The position numbers were made by a program, and so were the translations under genes. Below the pieces are notes generated by a model. That model searched no databases. It worked only from the letters and a program-made list of their open reading frames with translations, and was not told the origin of the DNA. A stretch of 64,000 nt of DNA from Clostridiales bacterium. GTDB lineage: Bacteria; Bacillota; Clostridia; TANB77; CAG-508. Within the stretch, counting starts at the first letter, position 1. The number at the start of each line of letters is the position of its first letter. Location of the stretch: positions 7,851 through 71,850 of the forward strand of contig DXVF01000012.1 in assembly GCA_019417465.1 (NCBI GenBank). The letters are read 5' to 3'. Shown in pieces: positions 9,273-19,667 of the stretch.

Positions 9273-10286
9273 TTAAGCTTTATTTAGCAATTTTTTTAGT
9301 ATTTGTATAGCATTAGTTGCAGCACCTTTTCTAATATTATCTGCGACGACCCAAATATTAATTCCAGATGGTACACTATAGTCACGTCTAATTCTTCCAA
9401 CAAAGACATCATTTTTTCCTGATGAAAAAGTAGAAAGAGGGTATTCATTTTTTAAGGGATTATCTTGAACTACAATTCCAGGTGCATTTTTTAATATATT
9501 AATTACATCATCTATATCGATATCATTTTCGAATTCTATATTTATAGACTCACTATGAGAATTAAGAACAGGAACTCTTACTGTTGTTGCTGTTATTTTT
9601 AAATTTGGTTTTCCTAGTATTTTTCTCGTTTCATTAATCATTTTCTCTTCTTCTTTAGTATATCCATTATCTAAAAAAACGTCTATATGTGGCAAGCAAT
9701 TATTAAAAATTGGATGAGGAAATTTTTCTAAGTTGTAAGAATCTGTTTTATTTAAATAAGAAGAGATACCATTTTTTAAATCATGAATACCTTTTGAGCC
9801 CGCTCCAGAAACAGCTTGATATGTAGAATAAACAATTCTTTTTATTGTATACTTATCATCTAATGGTTTTAATGCGACAACAGCTTGAATAGTAGAGCAA
9901 TTGGGATTAGCAATAATTCCTTTGTTTTTAAAAATTTCATCGGCATTTACCTCTGGGACAACTAATGGAACGTCTTCAACCATTCTAAAAGCACTACTAT
10001 TGTCAATAACGATACATCCTTTGGATGTAGCTATTGGAGAATATTTTTTTGAAGTATCTGAGCCTGCAGAGAAAATTGCAAAATCAAAACCTTCATCAAA
10101 AGAATCTTCTTTTAATTCTCGAACGGTGTATTCTTTACCCATAAATTCTATTTTTTTGCCACTAGAGCGATATGATGAAAAAAATGCATATTCATAAATT
10201 GGTAATTTTTCTTCTTCTAAAACTTTCAAAGCTGTTTGACCAACTACACCAGTAGCACCAATAATTGCTAATTTATAATTCTTCAT
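9273..10286 (-). CDS. asd: Aspartate-semialdehyde dehydrogenase
   Basis: Reduces aspartyl phosphate to aspartate semialdehyde, the shared precursor for DapA here and for threonine and methionine. It is 337 residues with N-terminal NADP-binding IIGATGVVGQTALKVLEEE, the catalytic cysteine in IANPNCSTIQAV, the active-site segment YSTYQAVSGAGSKG, and RVPVLNSHSESINIEF for substrate binding. The C-terminus is DNIRKGAATNAIQI. No in-frame CGG occurs, so no shift is needed. It is divergent from recG, with a hairpin-rich leader. Confidence 0.95.
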   Translation of the reverse strand: MKNYKLAIIGATGVVGQTALKVLEEEKLPIYEYAFFSSYRSSGKKIEFMGKEYTVRELKEDSFDEGFDFAIFSAGSDTSKKYSPIATSKGCIVIDNSSAFRMVEDVPLVVPEVNADEIFKNKGIIANPNCSTIQAVVALKPLDDKYTIKRIVYSTYQAVSGAGSKGIHDLKNGISSYLNKTDSYNLEKFPHPIFNNCLPHIDVFLDNGYTKEEEKMINETRKILGKPNLKITATTVRVPVLNSHSESINIEFENDIDIDDVINILKNAPGIVVQDNPLKNEYPLSTFSSGKNDVFVGRIRRDYSVPSGINIWVVADNIRKGAATNAIQILKKLLNKA

Positions 10287-10295
10287 ATTTTACCT

Positions 10296-10399
10296 CCAAA
10301 TTTTGACCCAGACTTGGAAGGAAATTTTGGGTCATTTTTATATAAAAATATATTTGATTTTGGCCCAAATTCTCCTTCCATGTTTGGGTCATATTTATT
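10296..10399 (-). promoter_or_regulatory. asd leader with two mutually complementary hairpins
   Basis: On the minus strand two units, gacccaaac..gaatttgggcc and gacccaaaat..tctgggtc, each form a hairpin. The first contains ggaagga and the second tccttcc, so they can also pair with each other. That gives two alternative folds just before the asd ribosome site, possibly an attenuator or a terminator facing recG. Confidence 0.4.
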
Positions 10400-10502
10400 A
10401 TATGCCAACAATTTTAAAAAATAAACAAAAATAAAAATATTTACAAATAAATTTTATTGTGTAATAATAGAACTATCGTTTGGAAGGAGTAATATAAGTT
10501 TT

Positions 10503-12552
10503 ATGTTAGATTTAAAAAAAGATGTAAAATATATTAAAGGTGTAGGTCCAAGTAGAGTAAAATTATTGAATAAAATAAGAATTTTTACTCTGGAAGATTT
10601 AATCACATATTATCCAAGAGATTATGAAGATAGAAGTAAACCAAGATTGATTGAAAATTTAGTAGATGGTGAAGAATCACTAATAAAAGCAGTTGTGGTT
10701 TCTAAAATTGTAGAGATACGATTAAAAAATAGAATGTGTATGTATAAATTATTAGTACAAGATGAAACAGCGAAATGTACAATTATTTGGTTTAATCAAA
10801 GTTATCTAAAAAACAAATTTGCTGTTGGAGAAACTTATTATTTTTTTGGAAAAGCTAATATTAGAATGGGAAAATTTGAAATGAATTCACCTGTTTTTGA
10901 TGATATTAATACTAAAAATAATACAGGAAGAATTATTCCAATATATTCATCTACATATAGCTTATCGCAAAATATTTTAAGAAAAATCATAGAAAATGGA
11001 CTAGAACTTGTGAAAGGAAATTTATTAGAAAGCTTGCCAGAATACATATTAGATGACTATAATCTTTTAGAAATAAATGATGCAACTAAAAAAATTCATT
11101 TTCCAGAAGAATTTGAAGAATTTAAAAAAGCAAGAAAGAGATTAGTTTTTGAAGAGCTTTTAAGTATGCAACTTGCATTACTTGGACTTAAGAATCAATA
11201 TAATAAAGATATAAAAGGAATTAGATTTGATTCTAGAGTGAAGTTTGAAGAAATTATAAAAGATTTACCATTTATATTAACTAATGCACAATTAAGAGTT
11301 TTAAATGAAATTGAAAGTGATATGGAGAAAGATAAATCTATGAATAGATTGCTTCAAGGAGATGTTGGTTCTGGTAAAACTATAGTTTCTATAATAGCTA
11401 CATATAAGGCTGTAAAATCTGGATTTCAAGCAGCTATTATGGCACCTACATCGATCTTAGCAACTCAACATTTAGAAAGTTATGCACAAATTCTAGAAAA
11501 ATATAACATTAGATGTGAACTATTAATTAGTAGTATTACTAAAAAGAAAAAAGAAGATATATTAGAAAGACTAAAAAACGGAAATATAGATGTTTTAATT
11601 GGTACACATGCAATTTTAGAAGATAATGTAGTTTTTAAAAACTTAGGATTAGTAGTTACAGATGAACAACATAGATTTGGTGTAAGGCAGAGAAGTACAA
11701 TTGTAGCGAAAGGTCAAAATCCAGATGTTTTAGTAATGACTGCAACACCTATTCCAAGAACATTAGCTCTTATTTTATATGGAGACCTAGATATATCTAT
11801 TATAGATGAACTACCTCCTAATAGGAAGAAAATTGATACATTTGCAGTGACAAAAGGGATGGAGGAAAGAGTAAATAATTTCATAAAAAAACAAATAGAT
11901 GAAGGAAGGCAGTGTTATATTGTATGTCCATTAGTAGAAGAAAATCAAGAAATTAATGCAAAAGCAGTTGTAGAACTTGCAGAAAAATATAAAAATGAAA
12001 CTTTTAAGAGATATAGAGTAGAATATATACATGGCAAAATGAAACCAAAAGAGAAAGATCAGATAATGATGGAATTTAAAGATGGAAATATTGATATACT
12101 TATTTCTACAACTGTTATTGAAGTTGGAGTAAATGTTCCAAATAGTAGTATAATGGTAATAGAAAATGCAGAGAGATTTGGACTTGCTCAGCTTCATCAA
12201 CTAAGAGGTAGAGTAGGTAGAGGTGAATATAAATCTTATTGTATATTAAAATATAATTCAAATTCAGATGTAGTAAGGCAAAGAATGAAGATTATGCAAG
12301 ATACAAATGATGGTTTTGTCATAGCAGAAAAGGATTTAGAGCTAAGGGGGGTAGGGGAATTCTTTGGAACTAAACAACATGGAATTCCAGAATTTAAGAT
12401 AGCAAATTTGTTTGAAGATATTCCTATTCTAAAACAAGTTCAAGATTTATCTCGAAAAATTGAAGAAGAAGATCCACGGATTAGATTTAGAAAAAAATAG
12501 AAAGTTAAAAGATATAGTACAAAGTAAATTTAAAGATAGAATTGAGATTTAA
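10503..12552 (+). CDS. recG: ATP-dependent DNA helicase RecG, with a cryptic CGG +1 site near the end
   Basis: RecG remodels stalled forks and branched DNA. The wedge (OB) domain lies near residues 55-150 and the helicase core carries LLQGDVGSGKTIV (Walker A), DEQHRFG (motif II), MTATPIPRTLAL (III), STTVIEVGVNVPN and QLHQLRGRVGRG (V-VI). In the plain frame the protein would end DPRIRFRKK at 12500. CGG at 12477-12479 is codon 659. Skipping its C gives DP-GLDLEKNRKLKDIVQS then KFKDRIEI, ending at TAA 12550-12552. That tail has the DP.L...N..L pattern of clostridial RecG, and 682 residues is the normal length. The gene does not look broken, so this is an independent hit for the CGG rule. The first gene in this direction, it starts with GGAAGGAG upstream. 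Confidence 0.9.
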
Positions 12553-12596
12553 AGTGTAAATTAAAAAATATGACAACGTTAAAGTATAGGATTATA

Positions 12597-12626
12597 TTGA
12601 CAAAATATTTTAACAATAGTATAAAT
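12597..12626 (+). promoter_or_regulatory. Sigma-A-type promoter for the amylase gene
   Basis: TTGACA at 12597, 17-bp spacer, TATAAAT at 12620. It starts a single-gene transcript. Confidence 0.7.
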
Positions 12627-12705
12627 AAAGCATAGCTAAAAATAGCTAGTGTTTAGTAGATTCGATTTGTTTTGTTGTAGTTTTGAAAAGGAGGATTTTT
12701 ACATC

Positions 12706-14622
12706 ATGAGTGTTATGCAAGACAACAGAATTTTTATTGTACGGTCTGGAAAAGGAGCTATTAGCTTAGGTCAAAAATGTACTATTTCTTTGCGAATTTC
12801 AAATGATTTTGGATTTGTACAAAATGCTAAAATTGTTATATATAAGCAAGGATGTGGTACTCCAAGAGAATTAAACATGTCTTATGAGAGAACAAAAGGA
12901 AATTTAAGTTTTTTTAATGCAACAGTTACTTTTGATGAAATTGGTGTTTACTACTATGCAATTTCATTAAATTTAAATGGTAACAATTTATGGATAAAGA
13001 AAAATCCCCAAAATTGGTTACCATGCATCACTACAGAGAATTTTCCTTTTTGGAGAATTACTGCATGTGAAAAGGAATTTAAAGTTTCAGATTGGGGAAA
13101 AGGTGGAATTATATACCACATTTTTGTTGACAGGTTTGGAAGAGACTATAGTATACCAATTGTGAAAAATTTGCCACCAATAGTAGACAGAATTTTGCAC
13201 GAGAATTGGGATGAACTGCCTATTTGGATGCCAGATGAAAATGGAGAAGTGAAAAACAATGACTTTTTTGCTGGAAATCTTAAAGGAATACAAAAGAGGC
13301 TAAAATACTTAAAAAGTTTAGGAGTTACAATTATTTATTTAAGCCCTGTTTGTGAGAGTCAATCTAATCATAGATATGATACTGGAGATTATGAAAATAT
13401 AGACCCATACATAGGTTCAAACGGAGATTTAAAGAATTTATGTGATGCTGCGCATAAGATAGGAATGAAAGTAATCTTAGATGTAGTTTTTAATCATACA
13501 GGAAATTATTCTCGTTATTTTAATGCTGATGGCAGATATGTAGATTCAATTGGTGCATACCAAGGAACAGATTCTCCATATTATAATTGGTATAAGAAAT
13601 GGAAAGGAATGTTTTCATATTGGTGGGATTTTAAAAATCTACCTGTTACTGAACCAACGAATAAAGAATGGCAATATTTTTTATTTTCAGCAGATGGAGT
13701 AATTGATAAGTGGTTTAAACTAGGTATTGATGGATTGAGACTTGACGTTGCAGATGAATTACCAGATTTTTTCCTAAAAAAAATAAAAGAAGCTGTTTTG
13801 AGAAATAAGAAAGATTCATTTATAATAGGTGAAGTGTGGGAAAATGCAGCAACTAAAGAAAAAGATGGTCATCCAAGGAATTACTTGTTAGGTCACAGTC
13901 TAGATACTGTTATGAATTATCCATGGACAGATGCAATACTTAGGTATGTAAGGTTTGGTGATTCCGAAAAATTTAAAAGTAAAGTTTGGGAAATCATAAA
14001 TGATTATCCGCAAGAGGCTGTATTTTCAGTAATGAATGCTTTATCTACCCATGATATTACGAGAGCAATGACTACTCTTCAAGGAGAAGGAATCGAACAA
14101 AATCGTGAGTGGGTATGGGATGTTCCAAACTTTGGTAATCCAAGAGAAAATAGACAGTGGCAGTATAACAATGACAAGTTAGAAGGGAATAATTATAAAG
14201 AGGCTAAAAAGAAATTTAAAATAGCAACTATAATTCAGTATTTTCTTCCAGGTAATGTTTCTATATTCTATGGAGATGAAGTCGGACTATATGGATATAA
14301 AGATCCTTTTAATCGTAAGACATATCCATGGAACCATAGGGATAAAGATTTATTAAAGTTCTTTAGAACACTTGGCAAAATTAGGACAAAATATGAATTC
14401 TTGAAAGAAGCAGATTTTAGATTTATTAGTTTAAATGAAGAAATTCTTGCTTTTGAAAGAACTAGTAGTGAAAATTCTATGTATGTAGTAGTTAACAGAA
14501 GCAAAAATACACATAAAATCGAAATGCCAAAAGTTATACAGAGAGGAAAGATTATATTTAGTATTAATTATAATACTGGTATAATTGATCCATATGGTGC
14601 AATTATTGTTTTGGCAAAGTGA
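12706..14622 (+). CDS. Alpha-amylase-family glycoside hydrolase (neopullulanase-like, GH13)
   Basis: Cleaves alpha-glucans or maltodextrins in the cytoplasm (no signal peptide). An N-terminal beta-sandwich (to about residue 130) precedes the barrel. GH13 regions are visible: IIYHIFVDRFGR, LDVVFNHTG (region I), GIDGLRLDVADE (region II, nucleophile Asp), IIGEVWENA (region III, acid Glu), ALSTHDITRA (region IV, with Thr where GH13 enzymes usually have Asn before the catalytic His-Asp) and IFYGDEVGLYGYKDPFNR. The start is the ATG at 12706 behind AGGAGG. CGG at 12742-12744 (codon 13) must be read as Arg (IFIVRSGKGA), because a +1 shift meets a stop within ten codons. It is the one core-looking gene that contradicts the CGG rule. 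Confidence 0.85.
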   Translation: MSVMQDNRIFIVRSGKGAISLGQKCTISLRISNDFGFVQNAKIVIYKQGCGTPRELNMSYERTKGNLSFFNATVTFDEIGVYYYAISLNLNGNNLWIKKNPQNWLPCITTENFPFWRITACEKEFKVSDWGKGGIIYHIFVDRFGRDYSIPIVKNLPPIVDRILHENWDELPIWMPDENGEVKNNDFFAGNLKGIQKRLKYLKSLGVTIIYLSPVCESQSNHRYDTGDYENIDPYIGSNGDLKNLCDAAHKIGMKVILDVVFNHTGNYSRYFNADGRYVDSIGAYQGTDSPYYNWYKKWKGMFSYWWDFKNLPVTEPTNKEWQYFLFSADGVIDKWFKLGIDGLRLDVADELPDFFLKKIKEAVLRNKKDSFIIGEVWENAATKEKDGHPRNYLLGHSLDTVMNYPWTDAILRYVRFGDSEKFKSKVWEIINDYPQEAVFSVMNALSTHDITRAMTTLQGEGIEQNREWVWDVPNFGNPRENRQWQYNNDKLEGNNYKEAKKKFKIATIIQYFLPGNVSIFYGDEVGLYGYKDPFNRKTYPWNHRDKDLLKFFRTLGKIRTKYEFLKEADFRFISLNEEILAFERTSSENSMYVVVNRSKNTHKIEMPKVIQRGKIIFSINYNTGIIDPYGAIIVLAK

Positions 14623-14627
14623 ACAAA

Positions 14628-14691
14628 AGGCTCCTAATAGGAGCCTAAAGTCTAAATAATCCAAGCTCTTATAGAGCTTGGATTATTTTTT
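14628..14691. terminator. Double hairpin terminator
   Basis: ggctcctaataggagcc followed by aatccaagctcttatagagcttggatt and a T-run. Both face the convergent amylase and glycosyltransferase genes. Confidence 0.8.
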
Positions 14692-14695
14692 ATCA

Positions 14696-14776
14696 AAAAT
14701 TGGCACACGAACAATTAAACGCGGGCTATATGAGAACTAATTAAGTATCAAAAATTATTTCAGTCCGCTATTTTCT
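14696..14776. repeat. Dispersed intergenic repeat, copy B
   Basis: aaaattggcacacgaacaat, gcgggctata, ctaattaagtat and gtccgctattttctat match copies A and C in order. It overlaps the last codons of the glycosyltransferase gene. gcgggcta and the later tccgcta-type word could form a closing stem. Confidence 0.55.
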
Positions 14777-15728
14777 ATTTGTTTCTTTTTCACCATTATA
14801 CTCATCGACAAAATATAGTGGCCTGTTTTTAGATTCGTAAAAGGCACGTCCTAAATATTCGCCAATTATGCCTAAAAAAATTAATTGTAATCCACCTAAG
14901 AACAGAATTACTACTAATGTTGAAGCATAACCAGGAACCTCTACTCCAGATATTACAGTTTTAAATATTATAATTAACATATAAATAAAACCAATAATAG
15001 AAACTAAAAATCCTATAATAGCAGACCATCTAAGAGGAGATGTTGTAAAAGATGTAATACCATCAATAGATAAATTAATTAATTTTCCATAGTTCCATTT
15101 AGTTTTTCCGAGCTGCACGTGGATCTCTATCATATAATAATTCTTTTTTATTATAGCCAATCCAACTAAACAATCCTTTTGTATATCTTTCAGATTCTCT
15201 TAAAGATTTTAGTGCTTCAATACAACGTCTGTCTAGAAGCCTAAAATCTCCTGTATCTTTTTGTATCTCTATATTAGTTACACTTTGCAAAGTTTTATAA
15301 TACATTTTGGATGTGAACTTCTTTAAAAAAGTTTCACCTTTTCTAGATCTTCTTTTTGCATATACATCATCATAACCTTCTTCCCAAAAGTTTAGCATTT
15401 GAGGAATTAGTTCAGGAGGATCTTGCAAGTCTGCATCAATTATAATTACACAATCTCCTTTAACGTAATCAAGACCTGCAATCATTGCAGTTTCCTTTCC
15501 AAAATTCCTAGAAAGATTTAAATAACATACGTTAGAATCTTTACTTCTTAATTCTTTAATTATTTTAAGAGTATTATCTTTACTACCATCATTAATAAAT
15601 AAAATTTCAAAATTATATTTTGTATTTGAATCTATAATTTTTTTTAATCTTTCATATAACATATTTAAAACTTCTTCTTCGTTATATGCGGGTACTAATA
15701 TTGATACTAATTTTTTTTCGTTTTCCAT
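14768..15728 (-). CDS. GtrB/DPM1-like membrane glycosyltransferase, read through a CGG +1 site
   Basis: A family-2 glycosyltransferase that loads a sugar onto undecaprenyl phosphate. GT-A features are VSILVPAYNEEEVL, LFINDGSKDNTL, DADLQDPPELI and TGDFRLLDRRC. The frame breaks at CGG 15108-15110. Skipping C gives DPRAA-GKTKWNYGKLINL, the conserved R.AGxTKW motif, and continues into DGITSFTTSPLRW and two transmembrane helices (residues about 225-290) ending IGEYLGRAFYESKNRP. The joined length is 319 residues, typical. Without the shift the membrane domain would be lost. Single gene; partner flippase or transferase genes are not adjacent. Confidence 0.9.
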
Positions 15729-15783
15729 AAATAACCTCCAATATTAAAAATATACCACATATTTTATTTGGAGTAAATATTTT

Positions 15784-16647
15784 TTATTTTGTTTTTGAAG
15801 ATAATTCTTTATTTATTAATTTGTATATTTTACAAATATCACAATCATTACAAATGTGTATTCTATTTTCGAATATTAATTTTAAAGTTTTTATAAATTC
15901 ATCTTCTTCTTGAATTAAGTGTATATTTATTTCTTTTGGGATTAAATCTAATAAAGTATTTAGAATATAATCATTAGATGAAAATGATATGTCTGATAGA
16001 AATTTTGCATTAAATAGATCTTGTGAAATTGCAAGTATGTTTTTGTTTTCATCTAGTAAAAGAGAGTCGTCATTCATATAAATTAGATGAATATAATTTA
16101 TATTAGGTTCTTTAGAACTAATATATAATTTTAGTAATTCAATAAATTCTTTATATTCTTTTTCTAAGATAAATTTATTAACAGCAATATCTACAGCAGA
16201 ATCTATGGATTTTATATAATTTTGTAATCTGAAATTAACAAATCCAGAAAGTATCATAGAATCGTGCTGCATTATATATTCGAAAACTGATATCCATATG
16301 CTTTCTTTTCTATAAGTAAAATCGCTTGCATCTTTCATGTTTAACATTTGTATACATTCTTTGTTTATTTCATTTTTTTCATAAAAATCAAAATAAAAAT
16401 AATTGTAATTTATTATATGATTAATTATTTTTTCCTCATAAAAATTAATAATACAATCAGTAATAATATCAGAAAGTTTATTGTAAAATAAAGATAGATC
16501 TTTTCCTAGATAATGTATAATTATATTATTGTATATTTTGAATTTGTTAGAACTATAATGTACATCTTCTACATTTAAATCTGATATGTTTTTTAGTAGA
16601 TATTCTATTATTTTATTGTTATTTGTTTTTATACAAAAAGATTTCAT
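15784..16647 (-). CDS. ytxC: Putative sporulation protein YtxC
   Basis: A 287-residue YtxC-family protein. N-terminal MKSFCIKTNNNKIIEYLL, a central GFVNFRLQNYIKSIDSAVDIA and FILEKEYKEFIELLKLYIS then EPNINYIHLIYM are the family core. The C-terminus holds a CNDCDICKIY cluster. YtxC is made in sporulating Bacillota, but its biochemical role is not established. No in-frame CGG occurs. Confidence 0.8.
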   Translation of the reverse strand: MKSFCIKTNNNKIIEYLLKNISDLNVEDVHYSSNKFKIYNNIIIHYLGKDLSLFYNKLSDIITDCIINFYEEKIINHIINYNYFYFDFYEKNEINKECIQMLNMKDASDFTYRKESIWISVFEYIMQHDSMILSGFVNFRLQNYIKSIDSAVDIAVNKFILEKEYKEFIELLKLYISSKEPNINYIHLIYMNDDSLLLDENKNILAISQDLFNAKFLSDISFSSNDYILNTLLDLIPKEINIHLIQEEDEFIKTLKLIFENRIHICNDCDICKIYKLINKELSSKTK

Positions 16648-16945
16648 AAATAGAAAAACTCCTTTCCGCTGTATAAATATAGTATCTACTAAAAAATCGA
16701 TAGATATACATATTTTATTCTATAAAGAAAAAAATGGTAACTTGTATTTTAGAATCTATAAATTTAATTGTTACTATTTAATGGGATGTAGCTTATATTT
16801 TATGAACTTACATATTCTAGCTTTATTAAGAGTAAAATATTAAAGAGTAACGCATTGGAAGCAAAAATAACTAAAAATACTTGAAAATTATTTTTGTTTG
16901 TAATAATATATTAAATACACTAATTTTAGAAGGAAGGTTTGAAAG

Positions 16946-17047
16946 ATGAAAGAATTATTGAAGGCATTAGTAATCGTCTTACTTATTCTTTTAGGCTGCA
17001 CTATTATGGCAATGGTAATTTTTGTAATAATAGTAAAAAAATTTTAG
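16946..17047 (+). CDS. Small single-pass membrane peptide (33 aa)
   Basis: ATG behind AGAAGGAAGG. The sequence is two basic residues, then an almost wholly hydrophobic stretch with ILLGCT (a weak lipobox), ending VKKF. It could be a small membrane regulator or leader peptide. It is followed by a hairpin terminator. No homologue is recognised. Confidence 0.45.
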   Translation: MKELLKALVIVLLILLGCTIMAMVIFVIIVKKF

Positions 17048-17062
17048 TTAGTTTATTTTTTG

Positions 17063-17112
17063 AAATGCACCTATGATATTATATAATGAATCTGGTATTA
17101 TAGGTGTATTTT
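17063..17112 (+). terminator. Hairpin terminator after the small peptide
   Basis: cacctatgatatta...ggtattataggtg followed by TTTTTT. The remaining 17113-17384 is A/T-rich, with no clear gene. Confidence 0.55.
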
Positions 17113-17384
17113 TTAGAAGGTTAAAATTGTCAAAAAGGACGAGAGAGGCATCTTTGCAAACTTATTATAAAAGTGCTTACACAAAAACAGAAAAGTATAA
17201 CTTATGGAGGAGTCTTAAAAAATTATCATTTTTTTAAGAGATTTCTTTGCAGTTTTTTTATAATAGAAGAATTTTACAAAATGGAAGTATATGATAAAAT
17301 AATATAGTGATATCAAATTAATTTGTCTTAGATATAAATACAGAAAGCTTAGAATAATTATAAACAAGAAGGTGAGTGTTGTAT

Positions 17385-18209
17385 ATGGAAAATGTAGAGT
17401 ATTTAATAGAGGCAATACCATATATAAATAAATTCTATGGTAAAACTATAGTAATAAAATATGGTGGTAATGCAATGATAGATGAAGATTTAAAACAAAT
17501 GGTTATTAAAAATATTGTGTTATTGAAATATGTTGGAATAAATGTAATTATTGTACATGGTGGTGGACCAGACATTAATAGAGAATTAAAAAATTATAAT
17601 ATAAAACCAAGTTTTAAAGATGGAATGAGAGTTACAGATCTAGAAGCAATGAAAATTGTAAAGAAAGTTTTGATAGGAAAAACTAATAGTGACATTGTAA
17701 ATATCATAAATAAGCAAGGAGTTAAAGCAATTGGAATTTCTGGAATTGATGGAAATTTTATTTTATGTAATCAATTAGATAAGGAATTAGGATATGTTGG
17801 TAATATAGTGAATATAAATTGTGAATTGATACAAGATATTATTGATATAGGTTATATACCAGTTATAGCTCCAATAGGAGTTGGAAAAGATGGAGAAATA
17901 TATAATATAAATGCAGATGTAGTAGCAAGTAAAATTGCGATAAGTATAAAAGCTGAAAAATTGATTTTGTTAACAGATGTTGATGGTGTGAAAGTGAAAG
18001 ATGAAGTTATGTCTATATTAGATGAAAAGAAGATAAATGATTTGATAGATGAAAAAGTAATTACTGGAGGAATGATTCCGAAAGTGCAATCTTGTTTAGG
18101 GTGTATAAAAAATGGAGTGAAACGTGTTCATATAATAAATGGATGTAAAAATAATAGTTTGCTTTTGGAAATGTTTACTGATAATGGAGTTGGAACTATG
18201 ATTTTGTAA
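17385..18209 (+). CDS. argB: Acetylglutamate kinase
   Basis: Phosphorylates N-acetylglutamate in arginine (ornithine) synthesis. An amino-acid-kinase fold with IVIKYGGNAM, IIVHGGGPDIN and NADVVASKIA, and near the end TGGMIPKVQSCL, the kinase motif. Start choice: ATG at 17385 has AAGGTGA at good spacing; the GTG at 17376 is too close. It stands alone, without argC/J/D beside it, which is unusual. No in-frame CGG occurs. Confidence 0.92.
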   Translation: MENVEYLIEAIPYINKFYGKTIVIKYGGNAMIDEDLKQMVIKNIVLLKYVGINVIIVHGGGPDINRELKNYNIKPSFKDGMRVTDLEAMKIVKKVLIGKTNSDIVNIINKQGVKAIGISGIDGNFILCNQLDKELGYVGNIVNINCELIQDIIDIGYIPVIAPIGVGKDGEIYNINADVVASKIAISIKAEKLILLTDVDGVKVKDEVMSILDEKKINDLIDEKVITGGMIPKVQSCLGCIKNGVKRVHIINGCKNNSLLLEMFTDNGVGTMIL

Positions 18210-18319
18210 ATATAGTTAGAACTATTAACTTAATATATGGAAAAAAGTATTTTTTCTTGATTTTCTATATTTCATGTAGTATGATGTTACAAGGAGTTAT
18301 TGGGAAAGGAAGATGAAAT

Positions 18320-19094
18320 TTGAAAATATTAGCAGTTGGAGATATAGTAGGCGAAAATGGTGTAAAAAAACTTAAGGAAATGTTACCCAAAGTAAAACAG
18401 GAGAATAATATAGATTTTTGTATTGTTAATGGTGAAAATTCAGCAGGAGGAATGGGAATCACAACTAAAATTTTTGAATGTATGCTTCATCTAAAAATTG
18501 ATGTAATTACGATGGGAAATCATACATGGGGAAAAAAAGACATATTTAGTTTTATAGACCATCCACAAATAATTAGGCCAGCTAATTATTCGAAAGGTGT
18601 TGTTCGGTAAAGGTTATGGAATATATAATTGTAAAGGTAAGAAAATTGCAGTAATTAATTTAATTGGAAGAACCGATATGAATGTATTATCAGAAAATCC
18701 ATTTTTGATTGCAGAAGACTTAGTAGAAGAATTAAAAGATAATGCTGATATTATAATTGTAGATTTTCATGCAGAGGCTACAGCAGAGAAAATAGCAATG
18801 GGATATTTTTTAGATGGTAAGATTACAATTTTGTATGGAACACATACACATGTACAAACTGCAGATGAAAAAATTCTTGAAAAAGGAACAGCATATATAA
18901 CAGATATTGGAATGACAGGTCCATATAAATCTGTTATTGGTATGGATGTAGATGCTTCTATAAAGAGATTTGTAACATCATTACCAGAAAGATATAAATT
19001 AGCTGAAGGAAATTGTTTGTTTAATGGATGTATTTTCGAAGTAAATGACGAAAATTGTCGAGTAGAAAATATAATTAGAATAAATGTAAAATAA
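18320..19094 (+). CDS. ymdB: YmdB-family metallophosphoesterase, read through a CGG +1 site
   Basis: YmdB is a calcineurin-fold phosphodiesterase linked to cAMP hydrolysis and biofilm or sporulation decisions in Bacillus. Motifs are ILAVGDIVGENG, FCIVNGENSAGG, DVITMGNHTWGKKDI, IIVDFHAEATAEK and YGTHTHVQTAD, giving a complete metal site. The frame breaks at CGG 18605-18607 directly before TAA. Skipping C yields SKGVV-GKGYGIYNCKGKK, the family segment (P.)GxGYG. The joined length is 257 residues, normal. The start is TTG, behind GGAAAGGAAG. In many Bacillota ymdB sits near spoVS, which is next here and supports the identity. Confidence 0.92.
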
Positions 19095-19227
19095 ATGCCG
19101 AAAAATATAAAATAATGCGATATCTTTTTCCTTTTATTTCCAAAAAACTACTAGACATTTTTTAATAAATGTAGTATAAATATACTTGTAAAAAGTAAAA
19201 CAAAAATAAAATTATAGGAGGCAAAAA

Positions 19228-19491
19228 ATGGAAGTTTTAAAAATCTCATCAAAATCAAACCCAAATTCAGTAGCAGGAGCAATTGCTGGATTAGTAAAGG
19301 AATCAAATCAAGCAAGAATGCAAGCAATTGGGGCAGGAGCACTAAATCAAGCTGTAAAAGCAGTAGCAATAGCTAGAGGATTTGTTGCACCATCTGGAGT
19401 CGATTTAGTATGCATACCAGCATTTGCAGAAGTGCAAGTAGAAGGAGAAGAAAGAACAGGTATGATGCTTATTGTAGAAGCTAGAAAATAA
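19228..19491 (+). CDS. spoVS: Stage V sporulation protein S
   Basis: An 87-residue SpoVS, an Alba-like small protein needed for normal sporulation timing. It is highly conserved: MEVLKISSKSNPNSVAGAIA, QAIGAGALNQAVKAVAIARG and VCIPAFAEVQVEGEERTG. A strong AGGAGG precedes the ATG. A single gene with its own upstream gap, it follows ymdB. Confidence 0.96.
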   Translation: MEVLKISSKSNPNSVAGAIAGLVKESNQARMQAIGAGALNQAVKAVAIARGFVAPSGVDLVCIPAFAEVQVEGEERTGMMLIVEARK

Positions 19492-19667
19492 TAAATTAAT
19501 TAATAAATAGATTGGGGGGACATGAAATTTTCATGTTCTCTTTTTGATAAAAAACTATTGAAAAATAAGATGTTTTAATATATGATAACCAAAAATGTTT
19601 TATATTAAGCATTTATAAGAAAGGAGAGTTAGTTTATATTACCAGACTAACATAAAAGATACTATAT

